Of a stretch of DNA of 7,422 nucleotides, positions 1 to 6,020 are shown one piece after another. Origin of the DNA: an uncultured Chlorobiota bacterium (GTDB taxonomy: Bacteria; Bacteroidota; Bacteroidia; Bacteroidales; JAADGE01). Location: the NCBI GenBank assembly GCA_947311265.1, contig CAMZKQ010000231.1:1-7422 (forward strand), written 5' to 3'. Made by a program: the position numbers and the translations under genes. Each line of letters starts with the position of its first letter. Positions within the stretch are counted from its first letter, which is position 1. The notes below the pieces were generated by a model. It saw nothing but the letters and a program-made list of their open reading frames with translations, did no database searches and was not told where the DNA came from.

Positions 1-7
1 GGCTCAT
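1..7 (-). CDS. Possible first codons of a further minus-strand gene (edge fragment)
   Basis: On the minus strand an ATG lies at positions 7 to 5 and is followed by AGC before the window ends, so only Met-Ser can be read. It is preceded by a run of seven A residues, the kind of A-rich leader seen before the ispG and SNF2 starts in this window. ABC ATPases of the MacB/LolD type are usually encoded next to their permease, which is missing here, so a permease gene starting at this point would fit. With two codons visible this is only a suggestion; the ATG could equally be chance. Confidence 0.18.
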
Positions 8-10
8 TTT

Positions 11-29
11 TTTGTGTTTAAAACACAAA
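11..29. repeat. Perfect 9-bp inverted repeat with a 1-nt centre
   Basis: TTTGTGTTT at 11-19 is the exact reverse complement of AAACACAAA at 21-29, with a single A at position 20 between them. As RNA the innermost bases would form the loop, leaving about seven A/U-rich pairs. In the minus-strand direction it is followed by A residues rather than U residues, so it is not a standard terminator for the upstream operon. In the plus direction there is a T-rich stretch a dozen bases later, but no plus-strand gene ends here. It could be a binding site for a dimeric regulator just ahead of the possible gene starting at position 7. Confidence 0.5.
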
Positions 30-33
30 TTTA
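26..33 (-). promoter_or_regulatory. Candidate Bacteroidota -7 element inside the left-edge inverted repeat
   Basis: Read on the minus strand, positions 33 to 26 are TAAATTTG, an exact match to the Bacteroidota -7 consensus TAnnTTTG. It overlaps one arm of the 11-29 inverted repeat and lies about 20 bases before the possible ATG at position 7. I find no TTG at the expected distance for a -33 element, and such octamers occur by chance in AT-rich DNA, so support is weak. Confidence 0.2.
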
Positions 34-114
34 AGCTATTTTTTAGAATTAATTATTATTTTTTACTGAAATGTTGCATTTACTAATTGAAGTTAAGTAA
101 TGTAGGTGTTAATT

Positions 115-789
115 TTATTTAATATTTTCGGTTACAATACAGCCATCAAAAAGCTGAATTACCCGATGTGCCCGCTGGGCATCAGCCGCAGAGTGGGTGG
201 CCATAACTATTGTAGTGTCTTGCTTGTTGAGTTCCGATAGTAAATTCATTACATTTTCGCCATTGGCAGAATCTAAATTGCCCGTTGGCTCGTCGGCTAA
301 GATGATTTGTGGACGACTTACAATTGCCCTGGCAATCGCAACCCGCTGTTGCTGTCCGCCCGAGAGTTGCTGTGGAAAATGCTGTTTCCTATGCAACATT
401 TTTATTTGCTCCAAGGCTTTTTCTGTTCTATATTTTCGTTCTGCAGAAGGGATTTTCATGTACAAAAGTGGCAACTCTGTATTTTCATATACCGAAAGCT
501 CGTCAATTAAGTTAAAACTTTGAAATACAAAACTAATTTTTCCCTTTCGTATTTTTGTGCGTTTGTACTCCGAAAGGTCTTCTGCTTTATTGCCCAAAAC
601 GGTTAAATTCCCACCTGTTGGGCTATCCAGTAAGCCAATAATATTTAGCAAACTCGTTTTTCCGCAACCCGAAGGCCCCATAACAGCAACAAATTCGCCT
701 TCACGGACATTCAGATTTATATCTTTTAATGCTATAGTTTCAGTATCACCAGTTCTAAATACTTTTGATAAGTTGCTTATTTTTATCAT
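115..789 (-). CDS. ABC transporter ATP-binding protein, MacB/LolD/FtsE type
   Basis: This 224-residue protein is the cytoplasmic ATPase of an ABC transporter and has the full length of a stand-alone nucleotide-binding subunit. Motifs read directly: Walker A GPSGCGKTS at residues 38-46 (Lys44), Q-loop Gln90, signature LSGGQ at 142-146, Walker B IILADE at 162-167 with catalytic Glu167, the following PTGNLDS stretch, and switch His199 in ATHS. FVFQSFNL around the Q-loop and ADEPTGNLDS are typical of the MacB/LolD/FtsE/SalX group, whose members work with MacB-fold permeases in lipoprotein trafficking, peptide or antibiotic efflux, or cell division. The start ATG overlaps the stop of the upstream aminotransferase gene (shared ATGA at 789-786), implying translational coupling. 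No permease is in the window, so neither substrate nor direction can be assigned, and no gene symbol is justified. All catalytic residues are present, so it should be active. Confidence 0.93.
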   Translation of the reverse strand: MIKISNLSKVFRTGDTETIALKDINLNVREGEFVAVMGPSGCGKTSLLNIIGLLDSPTGGNLTVLGNKAEDLSEYKRTKIRKGKISFVFQSFNLIDELSVYENTELPLLYMKIPSAERKYRTEKALEQIKMLHRKQHFPQQLSGGQQQRVAIARAIVSRPQIILADEPTGNLDSANGENVMNLLSELNKQDTTIVMATHSAADAQRAHRVIQLFDGCIVTENIK

Positions 790-1892
790 TTTACAGATTT
801 AAAAAAACGAATAAAATCAGCGTGTGGTACTGAAACACAGATGCGAGAGTACGCCATTGGGTCAATGTTTTTTCGTTGCGAAAAATAATTTAGCGGTACG
901 CTTCCTATTCTATATTTTAAAAGTTCTTGGTAAGGTTTTTTTAGGATAACAAAAATACCTTTCGGAACAGAATTTTGATAAAACTCATCTGCCAGAAGTT
1001 TATTTTCGATAAGGAAAGCTATATTTTTTTTAATCACTTGGGTGGTAATTCGCTTAAAATCGCTAACTGCTTTTTTACCCTCCTCCGACACCAATAATTG
1101 CTCTACGAGCAACTGTGCAAAAGTATTTATCCCGTTGCCACTATAGAGTAGCCGGATAGCCAACTCTGTATTAAATTCCTCATTGGTAGAGTATATAAAC
1201 CCAAGTCGCTGCCCACTTAGCCCAATAGATTTACTAAAACTCTCGCAAATAATTACATTCGGAAATTGGGCTAATTTAGAGTATAAATTATCAGAGCTAT
1301 CCATAAATAAGCGGCGGTAAGGCCCGTCCCAAATTACAGTTGTGTTTTGCTTTTCAAGTTTTGAAACCAGCTTTAACAACAAGGCATCGTCAGATTTGTC
1401 CCCCGCAGGGTTGTTAGGGTCACAAATTATAACTGTGGCATTAGCGTACTCTTCGGGGTTTTCGTATATGGATTGTATCGAATGGTAAAAATCGTAAGGA
1501 GTATTCTGTATTTTAAAGAGGTTTAGATACGCTCCCCAATATAAGGATTGCACATAAACTTTGCGGGTGTTAAGTACCTGAAATATCAAATTTAGGGCAT
1601 TCATTCCGCCTGCGGTTATGGAAATTTCATCTTCTTTTACAGTGCTTTGAAAAAACTCGGTGTTTATTGCTTTTTTTAGTGGAAACATGCCAGTAGTTGG
1701 GGCGTAAAACTGCATTTTTTCGGTATCAAAATCAATGTTTTTTACAGTTTCTGTTAAATTGATTTTTGTTACACGATTTATACCACGGTTTAGCATCAGG
1801 TATTTTTTACCAGAGTCTTTACTTAACTGTTTTAACTCTTCGCCAATACCTACGATTGCAGAATACTTTGCTCCACTTTTTATTATTTCCAT
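786..1892 (-). CDS. PLP-dependent class I/II aminotransferase
   Basis: This 368-residue fold-type I enzyme probably transfers an amino group between an amino acid and a keto acid in the cytoplasm, using pyridoxal phosphate. Visible signatures (aspartate aminotransferase roles in brackets): TAGGMNAL at 93-100 (phosphate-binding loop), PNNPAG at 159-164 with Asn161 (cofactor O3'), WDGPY with Asp189 (pyridine nitrogen) and Tyr192, SFSKS with Schiff-base Lys221, GQRLG with Arg229 (phosphate), and Arg350 in YSRICVSVP as the likely substrate-carboxylate arginine. The catalytic set is complete. At 368 residues it is slightly shorter than the usual 390-400, mainly through a short N-terminus. The ATG is well fixed: an in-frame stop lies three codons upstream at 1901-1899. 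The gene is first in a pair with the ABC ATPase and overlaps it by ATGA, which hints at a role in making or processing something transported rather than in core amino acid synthesis. Substrate is unknown; other PLP chemistry (lyase or cyclase, as in some natural-product pathways) cannot be excluded. Confidence 0.9.
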   Translation of the reverse strand: MEIIKSGAKYSAIVGIGEELKQLSKDSGKKYLMLNRGINRVTKINLTETVKNIDFDTEKMQFYAPTTGMFPLKKAINTEFFQSTVKEDEISITAGGMNALNLIFQVLNTRKVYVQSLYWGAYLNLFKIQNTPYDFYHSIQSIYENPEEYANATVIICDPNNPAGDKSDDALLLKLVSKLEKQNTTVIWDGPYRRLFMDSSDNLYSKLAQFPNVIICESFSKSIGLSGQRLGFIYSTNEEFNTELAIRLLYSGNGINTFAQLLVEQLLVSEEGKKAVSDFKRITTQVIKKNIAFLIENKLLADEFYQNSVPKGIFVILKKPYQELLKYRIGSVPLNYFSQRKNIDPMAYSRICVSVPHADFIRFFKSVK

Positions 1893-1912
1893 CAGTATTT
1901 ATTTTTTGTAAC

Positions 1913-1948
1913 CAAAGCTAAAACTAGATTAGTTCTTAGATTTTACAA
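1913..1948 (-). promoter_or_regulatory. Candidate promoter of the aminotransferase-ABC operon
   Basis: On the minus strand, positions 1920-1913 read TAGCTTTG, matching the Bacteroidota -7 consensus TAnnTTTG. A TTG at 1948-1946 could be the -33 element, but the 25-bp gap is slightly longer than the 17-23 bp usually quoted. Transcription would start near 1906, giving a leader of only about 15 nt before the ATG at 1892, and that leader is A-rich with no Shine-Dalgarno sequence. Position and consensus fit well; the spacing does not, so this is a moderate call. Confidence 0.38.
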
Positions 1949-2088
1949 AATTAGAATTAAAAAAGGATTATCAGAAGAATACACAATACTTTTCCTTTTT
2001 TTTATAAGTCGCTACAAATAGGGCAGATTCAACTTTGAGTACCGTCTAGTTCTCGTTTTTTAAAATTACATGGATATAATATTAAAAG

Positions 2089-2122
2089 TTGGGCTGAGTT
2101 TTAAAATTATTAGCTACTTTTG
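2089..2122 (+). promoter_or_regulatory. Candidate promoter of the SNF2 gene
   Basis: TACTTTTG at 2115-2122 matches the Bacteroidota -7 consensus TAnnTTTG, and a TTG at 2089-2091 stands 23 bp upstream as a possible -33 element, at the upper end of the usual spacing. Transcription would begin near 2129, leaving an untranslated leader of about 60 nt that contains the weak hairpin at 2154-2182. The same promoter may also serve ispG, because the gap between SNF2 and ispG shows no strong promoter of its own. Confidence 0.42.
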
Positions 2123-2153
2123 AACGCTATAAATAAAGCCCTGTTAAAGCTTA

Positions 2154-2182
2154 ATGGGGTATTGATAAAAAAAATAACCCAT
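2154..2182 (+). promoter_or_regulatory. Weak hairpin in the SNF2 leader
   Basis: ATGGGGTA at 2154-2161 can pair with TAACCCAT at 2175-2182 in seven of eight positions (one G-A mismatch), enclosing a 13-nt A-rich loop. It ends eight bases before the ATG at 2191, in the region a ribosome would occupy, and could modulate translation. It is short and contains a mismatch, so it may simply be chance. No T run follows, so it is not a terminator. Confidence 0.25.
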
Positions 2183-2190
2183 ATAATAAA

Positions 2191-5100
2191 ATGAGTTTAT
2201 CTCTAAATATTAGAACTTACTTATCTAAAAATACTACTCGCTCTTCCTTAATGCGAGGTAATTCCTTATTTGAAATGGGGGCAGTAAAAGGCTTTGCTAT
2301 CCAGAACCAAGAACAAAAAATAGAGATACAGGTTAGGGGAACTTACTTATATTTGGTCGTTATAAAACATGATTTTGAAAATGTAGAGCCAAACTGTTCC
2401 TGCCCATACAACCATGGTGGGATATGCAAACATAGCGTTGCAGCACTACAGTATTTAAGCAAATACCTAGAAAATAACCCTAATGCACTATCTGCCAATA
2501 AAGTGGCAAAAGCGAAAGTATTAAAAAAGGCCTATAGCACAAGCTGGTACGATTTAGGAAATGCAAAAAAAATCAACAAAGAAACAGTATCTTCAAATAT
2601 TTCTATACCAGTACGCAATGAGCTATCCAGCCCATTTGTACAGCAATGTAGCTCTTTTTTAGACCATTACAGTCCCCCAAAAATGTCCTTTTTTCTTGAT
2701 ACGAACTGGGAGGAAGAAGTTGTAGAGTTTAAGCTTGCCAAAGGTCGGCTATACACCAAATGCAATTGCCACAAGTACAGTACTGGGCTTTGTTGGCACA
2801 GGGCAGTTGTCTTAGGAAATCTATTAGAAAAATATGGCGAAAACTTTTTTGAATGCCTTGAACCCCAATTTATTGAGCAAGTAAAACAAACCGCATTTGC
2901 CGATTTTGGCTTGCCCGAAACTGAAAACTTTGACGATTACTTCGAGCTTGAACTTGCTGGAGGAGATGGGTTTAACGTTATCCCCACAGGCAAAGGGGAA
3001 GGACTAGTAAAAGTAAACTCTACCGATGAATCTTTTTCCCCTTTTCAGTTTTTAGAAAACAAAAAACTAGGCATAACTGCCTTTATACCAGAAGAAACTC
3101 AGGGCAATTATAACCTAGCCTATTGCCTATTTATGGCACTGGACGACGAGTACATGTACCACGCCAAAAGCGAAATTTACATCGAACTTATACCCATTTA
3201 TGGGAAATTAAATGCTTCAAAAACAAAATTAACATCTTCTATAACTCGATTAAAAGAAAGAAAGAGCCAACATAAAATAGAAATAACTAGCCAAGACGAA
3301 AACTTAATTCAGCTTGCCGAAAGTTCCACCCAAACTGCTACTGAAGAGTTTCTCTACAGAAATGCTATTGAGCCAGAACTAATTGAGTTTGAAAAACTCA
3401 AATATTATATCAACTTATTTTCAAAAGCATTAGAACCACTTAGCCAACAGCCTTACCTTTTCCTTACAAATGATTATTATTTTAGTAAAAGAAACCTTAG
3501 AGAAATTAAAGTGAGTAGCCAAGTGGCAGAGCTTTTTTATAAGCTAACTTCCGACACTAAATTTATCCGCCTAACGGCATTTTTGAAACTTGGCGATAAT
3601 GCCATTTCTTTGGCATCACCTAAAGTTAAAATTCATAACTACATATTTGCAGAATACGAAAAAACACTCTACCTAATACCCAATATAAGAACCGTAAGAA
3701 TGGTTATGCAAGCACAAGGAAACCCCATTTTTAAAACACCAAAAGTTGGGGCATTCAACTTTTTCGACCAATATGTCCTGCCACTTTCAAAATATTTTAG
3801 AGTGAAAATAACCAGCCAACTCTTTAACGTGAAAGAAATTCAAAAAGAAATTGTAAAACTACAACTCTATATCACCGAGCTCAATAAATTTGTGCTTTTT
3901 CAGCCTGTCGCTGTGTACGAAGATGGTACAAGAGTAAATATCTTGAAAAAACAAATGCCACTGCTAAGGCAAGATAAAAATGTAAGCATAATAAAGCGAG
4001 ATTTTATTGCAGAAAACAAATACCACCAGCTACTAAAAACCTTGCATACACAATTTAAGAAGCAATTCCCCGAAGAGTATTACCACCTTAATATAGATGA
4101 TATGCTGAAGGACTATTGGTTCCATGAAGCCTTTGAAGTGTTACGAAAAGAAGGGGTTGAAATATTTGGTTTACAGGAACTTACAAAGTTTCCATACTCG
4201 CCACACAAGGCGAACGTAAGCATAAATATTGCCTCTGGGCAAGATTGGTTCGATGTTGAAATTTCGCTGCAATTTGGCGATTATAAAATTGCCCTTAACG
4301 ACATAAAAAAAGCCGTACTTAGGAAAGATAAATTTATAAAATTAAGCGACGGCTCGCAAGGCATTCTGCCCAAAGAGTGGATTGATAAATTTGAAAAATA
4401 TTTTAGGCATGGGCAAATAAAAAAAGGAGAATTAAAAATATCATCGCTAAAATTTTCATTAATCGACGAGCTTTTTGAAGAACAAGATTACAGCGAAATA
4501 CTATACGAAATCCATGAGAAAAAGAAAAAGCTAAAGAATTTTAAAGAAATAAAAAAACTTAAAATACCCAAAGAAATACAAGGCAGTTTGCGAGATTATC
4601 AAAAATTTGGCTACAACTGGCTCAATTTTCTTGATGAATTTAGCTGGGGCGGGATTTTGGCAGACGATATGGGGCTAGGCAAAACCATTCAAGTCATTTC
4701 ATTTTTACAAAACCAAGTAAAAAAATCCAAGCTAACCAACCTTATTGTAATACCAACCACCCTGCTTTTTAATTGGAAAAACGAACTCGAAAAATTTGCC
4801 CCCGATTTAATCGTCCATTTTCACTATGGCTTAGGGAGAGATAAAAACCCCGATAATTTTAAAGATTTAGATTTAATAGTTACCACTTATGGCCTGATTA
4901 TAAATGATATAGAACTACTTAGGAAACTAAAGTTTAACTACATTGTGCTGGACGAATCCCAGGCCATAAAAAACCCCGCATCAAAACGCTTTAAGGCAGT
5001 TAGCCTACTTAAAGCCAAAAATAGAATTGCAATGACAGGCACACCTATCGAAAATAATACTTTTGATTTGTATGCACAAATGGATTTTGTAAACCCCGGA

Positions 5101-5973
5101 TTTTTAGGCAGCCAAGCCCAATTTAAAGAAAATTATTCTAACCCAATAGATAAAAACCAAGACCCAAAACGTGCCGCAGAATTACAAAGAATAATAAGCC
5201 CATTTGTACTTCGCCGTACAAAAGAACAAGTGGCAAAAGAACTGCCCGAAAAAACCGAAGATTATATTTACTGCACCATGGAACCCGAGCAACGCAAAGT
5301 TTACGATGCGTTCCGCAATAAATACCGCAATTTCCTGATGAATAAAATAGAGGAAGATGGTATAGGGAAATCTAAAATCTACGTGCTAGAAGGGCTTACA
5401 AAATTGCGGCAAATTTGCGACTCGCCAGCACTCTTGCCCGGCGAAGAAGATTTTGGTACAAGCTCGGTAAAAATAAAGGAGCTCATTAGGCACATTAAAG
5501 AAAAAACGGCAAATCATAAAATATTAGTGTTTAGCCAGTTTGTAAAAATGCTAAAACTAATTGAAAAGGAAATTAAAAAAGAAGCCATTGAATACGAATA
5601 CCTAGACGGGAAAAGTAGCAAAAAAGCACGGGAAAAAAGTGTGAAAAATTTCCAAGAAAATCCAGAAGTTAGAGTCTTTCTTATCAGCCTAAAAGCCGGA
5701 GGAACAGGCATTAACCTCACCGAAGCCGACTATGTTTATATTGTTGATCCGTGGTGGAACCCGGCGGTGGAAAATCAAGCCATTGACCGTTGCCACCGTA
5801 TTGGGCAAAGCAAAAAAGTAATTGCCTACCGAATGATTTGCAAAGACACCATAGAAGAGAAAATTATGGATCATCAAAAGAAAAAGAAAAAAATTGCCTC
5901 GGATATAATTTCAACTGACGAAGGCTTTGTTAAAAACCTTACCGCCAAGGATATAAACTCATTGTTTGATTAA
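2191..5973 (+). CDS. SNF2-family helicase-like ATPase with two SWIM zinc fingers
   Basis: This 1260-residue protein is a bacterial Swi2/Snf2 ATPase, expected to translocate on duplex DNA and remodel protein-DNA complexes rather than unwind strands. The N-terminus has two CxCx7CxH SWIM fingers: Cys69, Cys71, Cys79, His81, and Cys191, Cys193, Cys201, His203. Residues about 205-790 match no domain I can identify from motifs; part may be the associated region common in bacterial SNF2 proteins. A lysine-rich linker at about 776-797 leads into the motor. Motor motifs: LRDYQKFGYNWL from 800, Walker A DDMGLGKT at 825-832 (Lys831), DESQ box at 921-924, MTGTPIEN at 948-955, SLKAGGTGINLT at 1166-1177, and QAIDRCHRIGQ at 1196-1206 with arginine-finger candidates Arg1200 and Arg1203. 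All are intact. The ATG is the first in frame after a TAA at 2152-2154. ispG follows after 47 bp. Related bacterial proteins are often of unknown role; the RapA role in RNA polymerase recycling cannot be assumed because RapA lacks SWIM fingers. Confidence 0.94.
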   Translation: MSLSLNIRTYLSKNTTRSSLMRGNSLFEMGAVKGFAIQNQEQKIEIQVRGTYLYLVVIKHDFENVEPNCSCPYNHGGICKHSVAALQYLSKYLENNPNALSANKVAKAKVLKKAYSTSWYDLGNAKKINKETVSSNISIPVRNELSSPFVQQCSSFLDHYSPPKMSFFLDTNWEEEVVEFKLAKGRLYTKCNCHKYSTGLCWHRAVVLGNLLEKYGENFFECLEPQFIEQVKQTAFADFGLPETENFDDYFELELAGGDGFNVIPTGKGEGLVKVNSTDESFSPFQFLENKKLGITAFIPEETQGNYNLAYCLFMALDDEYMYHAKSEIYIELIPIYGKLNASKTKLTSSITRLKERKSQHKIEITSQDENLIQLAESSTQTATEEFLYRNAIEPELIEFEKLKYYINLFSKALEPLSQQPYLFLTNDYYFSKRNLREIKVSSQVAELFYKLTSDTKFIRLTAFLKLGDNAISLASPKVKIHNYIFAEYEKTLYLIPNIRTVRMVMQAQGNPIFKTPKVGAFNFFDQYVLPLSKYFRVKITSQLFNVKEIQKEIVKLQLYITELNKFVLFQPVAVYEDGTRVNILKKQMPLLRQDKNVSIIKRDFIAENKYHQLLKTLHTQFKKQFPEEYYHLNIDDMLKDYWFHEAFEVLRKEGVEIFGLQELTKFPYSPHKANVSINIASGQDWFDVEISLQFGDYKIALNDIKKAVLRKDKFIKLSDGSQGILPKEWIDKFEKYFRHGQIKKGELKISSLKFSLIDELFEEQDYSEILYEIHEKKKKLKNFKEIKKLKIPKEIQGSLRDYQKFGYNWLNFLDEFSWGGILADDMGLGKTIQVISFLQNQVKKSKLTNLIVIPTTLLFNWKNELEKFAPDLIVHFHYGLGRDKNPDNFKDLDLIVTTYGLIINDIELLRKLKFNYIVLDESQAIKNPASKRFKAVSLLKAKNRIAMTGTPIENNTFDLYAQMDFVNPGFLGSQAQFKENYSNPIDKNQDPKRAAELQRIISPFVLRRTKEQVAKELPEKTEDYIYCTMEPEQRKVYDAFRNKYRNFLMNKIEEDGIGKSKIYVLEGLTKLRQICDSPALLPGEEDFGTSSVKIKELIRHIKEKTANHKILVFSQFVKMLKLIEKEIKKEAIEYEYLDGKSSKKAREKSVKNFQENPEVRVFLISLKAGGTGINLTEADYVYIVDPWWNPAVENQAIDRCHRIGQSKKVIAYRMICKDTIEEKIMDHQKKKKKIASDIISTDEGFVKNLTAKDINSLFD
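2395..2433 (+). other. First SWIM zinc finger of the SNF2 protein
   Basis: Codons 69-81 spell a CxCx7CxH pattern: Cys69, Cys71, Cys79 and His81, followed by hydrophobic SVAALQYL. This is the signature of the SWIM zinc-binding domain, associated with DNA or protein binding, and an N-terminal copy is common in bacterial SNF2 proteins. Confidence 0.85.
2761..2799 (+). other. Second SWIM-like zinc finger of the SNF2 protein
   Basis: Codons 191-203 again give CxCx7CxH: Cys191, Cys193, Cys201 and His203, followed by RAVVLGNLL. Spacing between ligands is identical to the first finger, and both are followed by an Ala/Val-rich hydrophobic helix, so I read it as a second SWIM unit about 120 residues after the first. 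The preceding residues (EVVEFKLAKGRLYTK-type strands) resemble the strand lead-in to the first copy, supporting a duplicated module. Confidence 0.7.
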
Positions 5974-6020
5974 TTTTAGAACTAAACTAAGCCTATAAAA
6001 TTGTAACAAAAATAAAAAAA

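Larger units (their letters stand above)
1..114. other. AT-rich spacer downstream of the ABC ATPase gene
   Basis: This short stretch follows the TAA stop of the minus-strand ABC ATPase gene and runs to the window edge. It is very AT-rich. I see no open reading frame contained in it and no hairpin followed by a T run in the minus-strand direction, so there is no visible terminator for the aminotransferase-ABC operon. Its notable contents are the inverted repeat at 11-29 and a possible minus-strand start codon at 7-5, listed separately. Transcription may therefore continue leftward into another gene outside the window. Confidence 0.6.
1893..2190. other. Divergent intergenic region between the two transcription units
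   Basis: This 298-bp AT-rich region separates the minus-strand aminotransferase start (1892) from the plus-strand SNF2 start (2191). It has no credible coding frame and no tRNA-like or obvious riboswitch-like fold that I can see by eye. It contains a candidate promoter in each direction, a small inverted repeat AACTA-GAT-TAGTT at 1922-1934 between the possible promoter elements of the aminotransferase, and a weak hairpin just before the SNF2 start. The stretch from about 1950 to 2085 holds nothing I can name. Confidence 0.7.

Noticed and set aside
11..29. Inverted repeat as terminator of the aminotransferase-ABC operon
   Set aside because: In the minus-strand direction the stem is AT-rich and followed by A residues, not a U run, so it does not look like an intrinsic terminator.
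197..802. Several plus-strand open frames of 67-108 codons opposite the ABC ATPase gene
   Set aside because: They are antisense to a gene with all ABC ATPase motifs, their products are rich in Cys, Ser and Phe without recognisable domains, and they overlap one another.
1024..1031. An eight-base homopolymer within the aminotransferase gene as a possible phase-variation tract
   Set aside because: Runs of 7-9 A or T are common throughout this AT-rich window (also 2167-2174, 6251-6259 and 6477-6484), including in the essential ispG gene, so nothing singles this one out.
5514..5877. Two minus-strand open frames of 62-68 codons opposite the SNF2 helicase C-terminus
   Set aside because: They lie antisense to conserved motor motifs V and VI and encode low-complexity sequences with no recognisable domain.
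2191..5973. SNF2 protein as part of an antiphage system (for example DISARM-like or other helicase-based defence)
   Set aside because: No methyltransferase, nuclease, phospholipase D or other defence partner is present; its neighbours are ispG and an aminotransferase-ABC pair, so the context gives no support.
5996..6003. TAAAATTG as a dedicated ispG promoter
   Set aside because: It departs from TAnnTTTG at one position, the nearest upstream TTG is 27 or more bases away, and transcription would start only about 10 nt before the ATG.
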